Positions 7,360-12,756 of a DNA stretch of 31,689 nt are shown here, piece by piece. The stretch covers positions 1-31,689 of IMG/VR virus record IMGVR_UViG_3300020021_000220; one strand, written 5' to 3'. The notes beneath the pieces were generated by a model. It saw only the letters and a program-made list of their open reading frames with translations, was not told the DNA's origin and searched no databases. The DNA comes from a virus. Within the stretch, counting starts at the first letter, position 1, and every line of letters starts with the position of its first letter. The translations under genes were made by a program, and so were the position numbers.

Positions 7360-7386
7360 GCAACAATAAGAAACGGAAACGAACAC

Positions 7387-7755
7387 ATGACCATCCACGA
7401 CACCCAATATTTTCTCGATGAGGTTGCCGACCAGGCACCCGACGCATTCAAGAGCCTGATGAACGGCATCGCTGAACATTTCAGCCTCTATGGTTCCCTA
7501 ACCCAGAAACAAAGGAAAGCCGTCCACGTGACCGCATCCAAATTGAATTTGATTCCGCCCGATGACCTGAGTAATTTCGCCGCCGAGGAACCGATCCGGG
7601 AATACCATTCCGATCCATCGGCCAAGGCATTGCTCGATAACCTGGTGAACAAGACCCGACCCGCAGTCAAGGAAACGATCATTCAAAACCCGTTCGCTGA
7701 TCTTCTGCTCGACCTCGCCCAGGTACTCGTCAACCATGCGGAGAAAATTCGATGA
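7387..7755 (+). CDS. Hypothetical protein, 122 aa
   Basis: A mostly helical, acidic protein (MTIHDTQYFLDEVADQAPDA at the front; LLLDLAQVLVNHAEKIR at the end). I do not recognise it. Its stop overlaps the next start in the form ATGA, so the two are translated as a pair. It is in the same operon as the coiled-coil protein upstream. Small acidic helical proteins in the early region of phages often bind host factors, but nothing here identifies a target. Confidence 0.65.
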   Translation: MTIHDTQYFLDEVADQAPDAFKSLMNGIAEHFSLYGSLTQKQRKAVHVTASKLNLIPPDDLSNFAAEEPIREYHSDPSAKALLDNLVNKTRPAVKETIIQNPFADLLLDLAQVLVNHAEKIR

Positions 7756-7940
7756 CATTTGAACTCGATGAAACCGAGGAAGTCACCGAACCCGAATTTG
7801 ATCGCCTCTTGACAGAGATCAAATTCATCACGATCCTCCGCTTCAAATTCACGCCCGAGGAACTTAAAATCCTTGGCGGACTTCTGACCGGCATTGATCC
7901 CGACCTATATGCCGATTTGATGCGGTCAGTCGAATTCTGA
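7752..7940 (+). CDS. Hypothetical acidic protein, 62 aa
   Basis: Overlaps the previous gene by four bases (ATGA). The protein is strongly acidic at the front (FELDETEEVTEPEFDRLL) and amphipathic after that (FTPEELKILGGLLTGIDPDL). Unrecognised. It is last in the 7012-7940 operon and is followed within ten bases by a GC-rich hairpin. Coding status rests on the tight coupling. Confidence 0.6.
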   Translation: MTFELDETEEVTEPEFDRLLTEIKFITILRFKFTPEELKILGGLLTGIDPDLYADLMRSVEF

Positions 7941-7948
7941 AACGAAAA

Positions 7949-7980
7949 GAGCCGGTGCGATTTGGACTCCGCACCGGCTC
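7949..7980. terminator. GC-rich hairpin, terminator-like on the minus strand
   Basis: GAGCCGGTGCG (7949-7959) and CGCACCGGCTC (7970-7980) form an 11-bp perfect stem. Read on the minus strand it is followed by TTTTC, so it should stop leftward transcripts. On the plus strand it has no T-run and could be a transcript-end stabiliser or Rho-assisted stop for the 7012-7940 operon. Confidence 0.6.
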
Positions 7981-7997
7981 GACAGACTTGGAAACAC

Positions 7998-8087
7998 ATG
8001 AACAAGCGCAATATGCCACCACACGATCACGATTGCAACCTAAACTTAAACTTGACCTTGACCATGGGAATCAATTACATTGCCTAA
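7998..8087 (+). CDS. Possible 29-aa peptide
   Basis: A short ORF with a weak GGA site six bases before the ATG. The peptide has an alternating asparagine-leucine run (NLNLNLTLT) near its end. The TAA stop is part of the TAAATA motif at 8085-8090. It may be a leader peptide or may be chance; no homologue is recalled. Confidence 0.25.
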   Translation: MNKRNMPPHDHDCNLNLNLTLTMGINYIA

Positions 8088-8090
8088 ATA
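8085..8090 (+). promoter_or_regulatory. CTAAATA motif copy (candidate phage promoter) before a structured RNA
   Basis: CCTAAATAG, one of about ten plus-strand copies in the window. No -35 is correctly spaced for TAAATA itself. A second option is TTGACC (8052-8057) with TACATT (8076-8081), an 18-bp spaced sigma-70-like pair. Either would start a transcript at about 8088-8097. Confidence 0.45.
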
Positions 8091-8091
8091 G

Positions 8092-8203
8092 ATGAACTGG
8101 TGACGCAGCATCCTCGGAATCGGTTTTGTTTTAGCGGCGAAAGCAAATCAAAACCCAATAGCCCGGCTAGGTTGCGTCACCAACCTAACCGGGCTTTTCT
8201 TTA
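8092..8203 (+). ncRNA. Candidate structured small RNA ending in an intrinsic terminator
   Basis: The stretch has no credible ORF but three designed-looking pairings. GGTTTTG (8122-8128) pairs with CAAAACC (8149-8155). AGCCCGG-C-TAGGTTG (8160-8174) pairs with CAACCTA-A-CCGGGCT (8181-8195), followed by TTTCTTT, a textbook intrinsic terminator. In addition, TGGTGACGCA near the 5' end (8098-8107) is perfectly complementary to TGCGTCACCA in the terminator loop (8173-8182), extendable to 12 pairs with one G-U. So the RNA can either form a loop-tail pseudoknot or open the top of its own terminator. A CTAAATA motif lies just upstream. Either a free small RNA or a leader that controls read-through is possible. 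Confidence 0.55.
8160..8202 (+). terminator. Intrinsic terminator
   Basis: A 14-pair stem with one C/A mismatch, a six-base loop (CGTCAC) and a TTTTCTTT tail on the plus strand. A further hairpin, AAGCCCC (8203-8209) with GGGGCTT (8223-8229), follows at once. Confidence 0.8.
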
Positions 8204-8663
8204 AGCCCCACACCATAGCGCAGGGGCTTATAGGTATCACCCCGTACCAAATCTTAAACCGGGAGTCAGACCGGCGGTGGGCAGCAGCGCAAGCGACAGG
8301 ATGGACATCCGATGCAACGGCAAGAAAGCATTGCAGTCGGAGTAACAGCGGCCTGGCATTCAAAATGCGAATCAACTAAAACGCCCAAAACAAGACGATG
8401 GCGCTCGCTCTGAAATTGCGAACCATCGACGATAGGCCAGTCATTCTCGGCCAGCTTATCGGGATACTAAACCGAGTTTCGATCCCCGGAAATTAAACAG
8501 GACCACCATGCAATAACACGGCATGACCCTTGAAGATATGGACCAGATCGAGGATGACGTTCCAATGCCGGTAAATGGACTCCACCGGCTTCCATCATGT
8601 GCCAACACGACGATGTGACAGGAACGAGAGAAAGCGAAACAACCCATACGGTTATACGCATCA
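8204..8663. other. Non-coding, structure-rich stretch
   Basis: About 460 nt without a supported gene. Visible short hairpins include GGTA/TACC near 8231-8248, GCATT/AATGC near 8357-8370, CGATGG/CCATCG near 8395-8430 and CGATA/TATCG near 8430-8462. A 31-codon ORF at 8523-8618 has no ribosome binding site; a two-codon ORF with an AGGA site at 8508-8516 sits just before it. I would not call either a gene. Confidence 0.4.
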
Positions 8664-8714
8664 ATCCTCCCATGGAATGACCATCATGCTTTGATGGTCA
8701 TTCCGTGGGGGGAT
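8664..8714. promoter_or_regulatory. 23-bp near-perfect hairpin covering a start codon
   Basis: Left arm 8664-8686, five-base loop TGCTT, right arm 8692-8714. All 23 positions pair, two as G-U on the plus strand. The core GGAATGACCATCA / TGATGGTCATTCC is perfect. No T-run follows, so it is not an ordinary terminator. The right arm ends in a G-run and the first two bases of the ATG at 8713, so it would hide the translation start of the downstream ORF. An RNase III site or protein operator is also possible. Confidence 0.6.
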
Positions 8715-8910
8715 GAAAGCATTGTCCCACCGATTGCCGCAACCCACCCACGAAGAGATCGTTGACCGATCACTCATGGAAAACTTAAAGGATGAGATGG
8801 GCAAGCGGGACCAATTCCCCGTTAGGGAGGCGAGCGGCCATGAGCGAGCAACCCCGCTTGGGTTGCGATGGCGATGGCCGATTGCGGTTCGTCGAAGCGA
8901 GCACCTTTAG
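8713..8910 (+). CDS. Possible hypothetical protein, 65 aa
   Basis: Begins inside the right arm of the 8664-8714 hairpin. The first 40 residues (HEEIVDRSLMENLKDEMGKR) look like a soluble helical protein; the last 20 are basic and less convincing. A G-run just before the ATG is a poor but possible ribosome binding site. A second ORF in another frame, ATG at 8840 with GGAGG nine bases upstream and only 26 codons, overlaps its end. Unrecognised. Confidence 0.35.
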   Translation: MKALSHRLPQPTHEEIVDRSLMENLKDEMGKRDQFPVREASGHERATPLGLRWRWPIAVRRSEHL

Positions 8911-9123
8911 GTGCGAGTGAACGGCGAGCCTCTGGACCGGCACGAGATCGGCGCATGATCAATGAGGGAATCCGTCTAAAATCTAGCGGCAAACATGCGG
9001 CGCCAGACGGATGCCGATAGCGCACCAATCCCGCCGCTCAGAGGCAGCCCTGACGCCATGACCACCACCGCCAGCCAGGATGATACCCGAACGGCGCCAG
9101 AGCGGCCCACGGCAGCGCACAGC
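8911..9123. other. Stretch without a supported gene
   Basis: A 73-codon plus-strand ORF at 8995-9216 has no ribosome binding site, is low-complexity in composition, and overlaps the end of the LuxR-type gene. A small palindrome, GCACCT/AGGTGC, lies at 8901-8914. Nothing else convincing is seen. Confidence 0.35.
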
Positions 9124-9155
9124 GAAAAGCGACGCCAGATCGCTCCGGCATCGCT
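9124..9155 (-). terminator. Intrinsic terminator of the LuxR-type gene
   Basis: On the minus strand AGCGA-T-GCCGG, a six-base loop, CTGGC-G-TCGCT and then TTTTCG. It begins 21 bases after the stop of the HTH gene. Confidence 0.6.
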
Positions 9156-9175
9156 CTTCCAATCAATCGCCTCGG

Positions 9176-9511
9176 TTATCGCTGCGCCAGGAACTCGCCG
9201 CTCCGACGATCATTGACCCACGGTTGCCAGTTCGCATCCCGCAGGCAGGCCAATAGCTGACGAGCCGATGCGACCTGTAATGTCCGATAGATGGACGCCA
9301 GATGCACCTTGACCGTCGATGGTGACAGATTCATCTGACGAGCTATCGTTTTGGTGTCGTGGCCACGTTCAACCAACCGGAATACCTGGCGTTGCCGGGA
9401 AGTCAAAAGATCGGATGCCTTGACGGAACGGCAGACCGTGGCGAACTGCTCCGGCGATTGGTGCAGCTTCAAAGCATTGTTATCGTTCACGTATTCCAAA
9501 ATAACCCCCAT
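9176..9511 (-). CDS. LuxR/GerE-type helix-turn-helix transcription regulator, 111 aa
   Basis: Residues about 35-90 form a LuxR C-terminal DNA-binding domain: LTSRQRQVFRLVERGHDTK, then IARQMNLSPSTVKVHLASIY with the recognition helix in STVKVHLASIYRTL. Only about 30 residues precede the domain, so there is no autoinducer or receiver domain; it is a minimal, ligand-free LuxR protein. It is transcribed leftward with its own terminator, opposite to a small rightward operon at 9713. Two inverted repeats with the same AGGA half-site (9557-9569 and 9596-9610) lie in the shared control region, the first between its own -35 and -10, which suggests autorepression. No other regulator is visible in the rightward part of the window, so it is a good candidate switch gene. 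Domain certain; role inferred. Confidence 0.85.
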   Translation of the reverse strand: MGVILEYVNDNNALKLHQSPEQFATVCRSVKASDLLTSRQRQVFRLVERGHDTKTIARQMNLSPSTVKVHLASIYRTLQVASARQLLACLRDANWQPWVNDRRSGEFLAQR

Positions 9512-9547
9512 GGCTTTCAGCCTTGTTCTGAGATACCTTACAAAACT

Positions 9548-9610
9548 GAAATAACCAGGAAATGTTCCTATGTCAAGTGGCTATGGAGTCTCCGTCAGGA
9601 ATATATCCTG
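9548..9610. promoter_or_regulatory. LuxR-gene promoter with palindromic operators
   Basis: On the minus strand TTGACA (9576-9571) and TATTTC (9553-9548) are 17 bp apart. AGGAA-ATG-TTCCT (9557-9569) fills the spacer, and CAGGA-ATATA-TCCTG (9596-9610) lies just upstream of the -35. Shared half-sites suggest one protein, plausibly the HTH regulator itself, binds both. Confidence 0.55.
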
Positions 9611-9677
9611 GCTCGAAGTATAGCACCGTGTTCCGTGTCGAGACGGAGTCATGAAACCAAGTATAGCCAGACCGTTA

Positions 9678-9706
9678 TTGTCAGATCAGCACGAGAATGC
9701 TATAAT
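9678..9706 (+). promoter_or_regulatory. Strong sigma-70 promoter, leaderless start
   Basis: TTGTCA (9678-9683), 17-bp spacer, TATAAT (9701-9706), with TG one base before the -10 (extended -10). The ATG at 9713 lies seven bases after the -10, right where transcription should begin, so the mRNA is expected to be leaderless. Confidence 0.75.
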
Positions 9707-9712
9707 CAAGCA

Positions 9713-9886
9713 ATGATTGAATCCGACCCCGACCCTCGATTGACCAGCGATCAACAGATCAGAGCCGATATCGTCAACACGGCCATCGAACTGGTTGATC
9801 TGATGAAGCTCGCCATTCAACGCAAAATCAAAATCGAAAAATCATTCCATACAGCCTTCGTCAACCTCTTGCATGAAATCGAATAA
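9713..9886 (+). CDS. Hypothetical protein, 57 aa, leaderless
   Basis: Starts at the ATG directly after the consensus promoter. The protein is helical (DQQIRADIVNTAIELVDLM, KLAIQRKIKIEKSFHTAFVN) and charged. The frame is open for another 350 bases upstream, but that DNA is the divergent control region, so this start is preferred. Unrecognised. It is divergent from the LuxR-type gene and followed after three bases by the duplicated-repeat gene, so the two form an operon likely controlled by that regulator. Confidence 0.65.
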   Translation: MIESDPDPRLTSDQQIRADIVNTAIELVDLMKLAIQRKIKIEKSFHTAFVNLLHEIE

Positions 9887-9889
9887 GCA

Positions 9890-10264
9890 ATGAACAATAT
9901 TCTCGGACAGACGCCCAACATGAGTCCATGGTTGCGGATATGGATCGAAGCCCTCGACGATGCCCGACCAAACTGGCGGGACGACGACACGCTCATGATG
10001 TCCGGTGACTCGCTCGCCAGGATCATGGATATCATTTCGGCATATCATCGTCGCACGATGCCGGACGACGATGACGAACAATCCATGAGTCCATGGTTGC
10101 GGATATGGATCGAAGCCCTCGACGAAGCCCGACCGAACTGGCGAGACGACGACGTGCTCATGCCTCGTGCTGATTGGCGAGCCAGGATCGTCGATATCAT
10201 TGAATCCATCATCGTGCCAACGATGCCGGATCACGATGACGAGCAATCCAGCGATCAACCCTAA
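9890..10264 (+). CDS. Hypothetical protein with 55-residue internal tandem duplication, 124 aa
   Basis: The protein consists of two copies of one unit beginning MSPWLRIWIEALD (residues 11 and 66; DNA at 9920 and 10085, 165 bp apart). Each unit runs through ARPNWRDDD, LM, then R-A/R-I-x-DII and ends in a very acidic tail (TMPDDDDEQS / TMPDHDDEQSS). At the DNA level the first 40 bases of each unit are nearly identical, so the duplication is fairly recent. Net charge is strongly negative, which could mimic DNA or bind a basic partner. No ribosome binding site; probably coupled to the upstream gene. Its TAA stop is part of the TAAATA motif at 10262. Family unknown. Confidence 0.7.
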   Translation: MNNILGQTPNMSPWLRIWIEALDDARPNWRDDDTLMMSGDSLARIMDIISAYHRRTMPDDDDEQSMSPWLRIWIEALDEARPNWRDDDVLMPRADWRARIVDIIESIIVPTMPDHDDEQSSDQP

Positions 10265-10267
10265 ATA
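10262..10267 (+). promoter_or_regulatory. CTAAATA motif copy before a short terminated unit
   Basis: CCCTAAATAG overlaps the stop of the preceding gene. An intrinsic terminator follows about 60-100 bases later with no gene between, the same plan as at 8085-8203. Confidence 0.4.
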
Positions 10268-10269
10268 GA

Positions 10270-10369
10270 ATCGCAGTCAAGACCTCGTCCCAGAGTGAGG
10301 CTGAAAACTCCTTTTAGAAGATTTGCGGAAATGCCGTCGAACATCTCACCCTTGATCGGCGGCATTTTT
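10270..10369 (+). ncRNA. Possible second small RNA
   Basis: About 100 nt with no ORF, bounded by a TAAATA motif and a terminator. A short CCTC/GAGG hairpin lies near 10282-10300, and its GTGAG could pair with CTCAC in the terminator loop. The pairing is only five bases, much weaker than in the 8092-8203 element. It may simply be an operon tail. Confidence 0.3.
10329..10369 (+). terminator. Intrinsic terminator
   Basis: AAATGCCG (10329-10336) pairs with CGGCATTT (10360-10367) followed by further T residues. It separates the early-type operon (9713-10264) from the late region that starts with the next TAAATA motif at 10415. Confidence 0.75.
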
Positions 10370-10414
10370 GCGTGCGCATCGTGATCAGATGATGCCGAGA
10401 TGATGGCGTGATCC

Positions 10415-10420
10415 TAAATA
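10415..10420 (+). promoter_or_regulatory. CTAAATA motif copy (GTGATCCTAAATA)
   Basis: Located 46 bases after an intrinsic terminator and 30 bases before the ATG at 10450. The 13-base GTGATCCTAAATA is shared exactly with the copy at 11173. No matching -35 is seen. Confidence 0.5.
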
Positions 10421-10449
10421 CCGACGATCATTTTGAGATAACATTCGCC

Positions 10450-11169
10450 ATGGAATTGCAACCCGGATATCGCCTTTTCAGTTCAGAAGAACTTTACGCC
10501 GCCTTCGGAATGAGCGGCGGCGGCACGATCAACACCCTGACCGCCGCCGTCACGACATTGCAGTTCACCAGGCTCGTTAGCGAGCCTGCGGAAATCATCC
10601 CGCCACCAGGCGACGGCAAAATCATCACCGTCATCTCGTCAACCTATCAGTATATTCAAGGCACTTCGGTGTTCGGGCTGACCCACCAAACGAATCTCCG
10701 ATACGGAGTCGATCCGCTGAACGCACTGAATTCAATCGCAGAATTCAACCCTGATCTTTCGTTGCCGCATGACTATACTGGCACACAATCAGGATTCGCC
10801 GGAGACAGTACCGATGACTGGAGCAATTCATCGATCGTGCTGACGAATGATGTTGAAGACTTTGGGGTATGGGGACCGATCACCTCGTCAACGATCAACG
10901 CACCCGGATCGGGATGGGCAATCAACGATACGTTTACCGTTGGCGATCCTGGCACGGCCACCGGCATCGTGGACACGGTCGATTTGAGCGGTGCGATACT
11001 GACCTATCATCTGACCAGCCCGGCGGGATCGTATACCACCTCCACGTCAGACTTGACGCCATCGTCAGGCATCGGAACGGATGCGACGGTCGATATCGTC
11101 GTGAGCACGCCAGCGACCGGTCACATGCGAATCGACATTTATTACACCATCGTGGCAAAGGCGACGTGA
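10450..11169 (+). CDS. Hypothetical phage structural-type protein, 239 aa
   Basis: Beta-rich, glycine/threonine/serine-rich composition typical of virion surface proteins. The N-terminal part (MELQPGYRLFSSEELYAAFG) is distinct. The C-terminal 100 residues (APGSGWAINDTFTVG, GTATGIVDTVDLSGAIL, then TSPAGSYTTSTSDLTPSSG) match the common phage repeat in which a gap-filling 'GSGYAVGDTFTV' strand pair is followed by a Gly-Ala-Ile turn. It ends with a strand-rich segment. A GTG at 10408 would extend the frame but overlaps the TAAATA motif, so the ATG at 10450 was chosen. It opens the late region. Function unknown; structural role inferred from composition. Confidence 0.6.
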   Translation: MELQPGYRLFSSEELYAAFGMSGGGTINTLTAAVTTLQFTRLVSEPAEIIPPPGDGKIITVISSTYQYIQGTSVFGLTHQTNLRYGVDPLNALNSIAEFNPDLSLPHDYTGTQSGFAGDSTDDWSNSSIVLTNDVEDFGVWGPITSSTINAPGSGWAINDTFTVGDPGTATGIVDTVDLSGAILTYHLTSPAGSYTTSTSDLTPSSGIGTDATVDIVVSTPATGHMRIDIYYTIVAKAT

Positions 11170-11172
11170 TCC

Positions 11173-11178
11173 TAAATA
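11173..11178 (+). promoter_or_regulatory. CTAAATA motif copy immediately before the methyltransferase
   Basis: GTGATCCTAAATA, then four bases, then ATG. If the motif is a -10, the transcript would be nearly leaderless. The same tight spacing occurs at 24442. Confidence 0.45.
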
Positions 11179-11182
11179 TGCG

Positions 11183-12025
11183 ATGGAATGGCTGAACCAG
11201 ATTATTCACGGCGATCTATTCGACATTTTGCCATCGATCCCCGACCAAACAATCAACGCAGTCATCACAAGCCCACCATACGCCATGCAACGGCGCAGCT
11301 TTTACGGTGGCGTCACGGAGGCCGACTATGCGGCATGGTCCGTGCGATGGATGCAGGCGATCAAACCCAAGCTCACCCACGACGGCAACGTCGCCATCGT
11401 GATCCGACCGCATGTCCATAATGGTGGCATTTCGGACTATGTGTTGCGCACCCGGCTGGCGCTCAGAGACGACAAATGGAACGAAGTTGAGGAACTGATA
11501 TGGATCAAGCCCACGTCGGCGCCGATGGGTCACACCGGACGACCACGACGAGCATGGGAATCCATCCTTTGGTTCGCAAAATCACGCCAACCGTACTGCG
11601 AACCTCGTCCCGCTACCATCGCCAAGATGTCAGATCGTATCGGCATGCACGATTGCAAAGCCAAAACGGTCGGCTTGATCAAGGGCAACCAACGAGGTGG
11701 CATCTATTCAGGCATCGCACGAGTGCGTGACTATATCGAATGCGGAACCGGCGACATGATCCGGGAAAGCACGCCGCACCCGGCGCAGTATCCGGTCAAG
11801 CTGGCCGATTGGCTGATCAGAATGCTAAGCCCACCGGGCGGGATGGTCGCTGATCCGTTCAGCGGATCGGGCACCACGCTCGTGGCCGCTCGACAAGCCG
11901 GACGCCAGTTCGTCGGGATGGAAATACAGCAAGAGTACTGCGACATTGCCGCTCAGAGATTGGGGCAACCATGTGTCGTCACTGACGAACAGATAGGCGA
12001 TGACATGGCGATCATGACCGGATGA
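11183..12025 (+). CDS. Solitary DNA methyltransferase, beta class (N4-cytosine or N6-adenine)
   Basis: A 280-residue SAM-dependent DNA methyltransferase. The catalytic motif SPPY is at residues 30-33, a target-recognition stretch lies in the middle, and the SAM-binding motif DPFSGSGTT is at 224-232; this IV-to-I order defines the beta class. SPPY rather than DPPY is more usual in N4-cytosine enzymes, but adenine cannot be excluded. No restriction endonuclease gene is beside it, so it is an orphan enzyme that could protect phage DNA from host restriction or mark it for packaging or timing. It seems to be its own transcription unit, with a TAAATA motif before it and a long non-coding block after it. 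No good ribosome binding site. Confidence 0.9.
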   Translation: MEWLNQIIHGDLFDILPSIPDQTINAVITSPPYAMQRRSFYGGVTEADYAAWSVRWMQAIKPKLTHDGNVAIVIRPHVHNGGISDYVLRTRLALRDDKWNEVEELIWIKPTSAPMGHTGRPRRAWESILWFAKSRQPYCEPRPATIAKMSDRIGMHDCKAKTVGLIKGNQRGGIYSGIARVRDYIECGTGDMIRESTPHPAQYPVKLADWLIRMLSPPGGMVADPFSGSGTTLVAARQAGRQFVGMEIQQEYCDIAAQRLGQPCVVTDEQIGDDMAIMTG

Positions 12026-12056
12026 TGCGGGGATCATGAGCCGATGATATGGCGAT

Positions 12057-12109
12057 GATGACAGCATTATACCCCGACGATGACCGAACGATGACAGCAT
12101 TATACCCCG
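12057..12109. repeat. Two copies of a 20-bp direct repeat
   Basis: GATGACAGCATTATACCCCG occurs at 12057-12076 and 12090-12109, 33 bp apart and identical. It starts 30 bp after the methyltransferase stop. Confidence 0.7.
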
Positions 12110-12585
12110 CACGGCGCCGCAGCGGTTCGAGCCGGGCCGGTGCGGCCCGCCCGGTCCCGTCAACATCCCCACCAATAGCGGCCATGTTTGAATCCTCGCC
12201 CGGCTGATAGCTCGCCAGCATCATGTCACCTATTCCCCGGACCACCGGAGGCATGCCAGCCGGTCACTGCCAGCCAGCGGCAACCTGCCACTGCCGGACA
12301 TGCCGCAAGCCTCTGGCGTGCCCTCTGGCGCCACGCCATCGAGGCCATGTCATCGAGCAACCCGGAGATGGGATATCTTCGCTCGGTCAGGAATGACAGC
12401 CTGATATCAACGGGTTGAACCGCTCCCGCCCGATCATGACCACAACTTGACCACAAGCCAGCCTCGATGACACCTCGATGACCGGGCCGAAGGTTCCCCC
12501 CGGCGCACCGGACCATGGCCGAAGGCGCCACCCGAAAGTCAAATGTCCGCCGGAGCCTCCTGCGGTCCCGGTGCCGGACTCGTGC

Positions 12586-12710
12586 GAAAAATTTCCCCAA
12601 TTTTTCCAACCCCTGATTTCCACCATCGTGAAAAATTTCCCCAATTTTTCCAATCCCAAAATTTCCCCAATTTTTTCGATCCCTTTTTCTAAAATTCCCC
12701 ACCATCGAGC
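12586..12710. repeat. AT-rich iterons around AAAATTTCCCCAATTTT
   Basis: Copies at 12586-12612, 12630-12657 and 12658-12683, with a partial fourth (CTAAAATTCCCC) near 12690-12701. The first two are identical over 24 bp. CACCATCG(T/A)G occurs at 12621 and 12701. The stretch contrasts sharply with the GC-rich DNA around it and ends just before the TAAATA motif at 12719. Confidence 0.7.
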
Positions 12711-12718
12711 CACGATCA

Positions 12719-12724
12719 TAAATA
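12719..12724 (+). promoter_or_regulatory. ATAAATACCCGATA motif copy
   Basis: CATAAATACCCGATA, 33 bases before the fibre gene start. The 14-base core ATAAATACCCGATA is repeated exactly at 29453, before the ejection genes. It would drive the fibre-terminase-portal-scaffold run. Confidence 0.5.
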
Positions 12725-12756
12725 CCCGATAATTTCACTCAGGATATTGAATTGCC

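Larger units (their letters stand above)
12026..12756. other. 730-nt non-coding block with several repeat types
   Basis: Longest gene-free stretch in the late region. It holds a GAT-rich segment, a 20-bp direct repeat (12057-12109), a GGGCCG/CGGCCC hairpin at 12134-12148, pyrimidine-rich text with short repeats (TGACCACAA twice near 12438-12460), and AT-rich iterons (12586-12710), then a TAAATA motif. ORFs across it on both strands encode only translated repeats. An origin, a packaging site or a regulatory island are all possible. Confidence 0.5.

Noticed and set aside
8995-9216. Plus-strand ORF of 73 codons
   Set aside because: No ribosome binding site, composition-driven residues, and overlap with the 3' end of the LuxR-type gene.
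9359-9712. Long upstream extension of the 57-residue gene
   Set aside because: It crosses the regulator gene, its promoter and operators; a consensus promoter places the start at 9713.
10408-10449. GTG start for the first late gene
   Set aside because: The GTG overlaps the TAAATA motif and would lie upstream of the expected transcript start.
12586-12710. Possible CRISPR array
   Set aside because: Only three to four copies, unequal spacing of 44 and 28 bp, no true spacers and no cas genes.
12226-12738. Minus-strand ORFs of 110 and 170 codons and a plus-strand ORF of 84 codons
   Set aside because: All are translations of the iterons and GC-rich repeats (for example recurring NWGNF), with no ribosome sites; they overlap each other in different frames.
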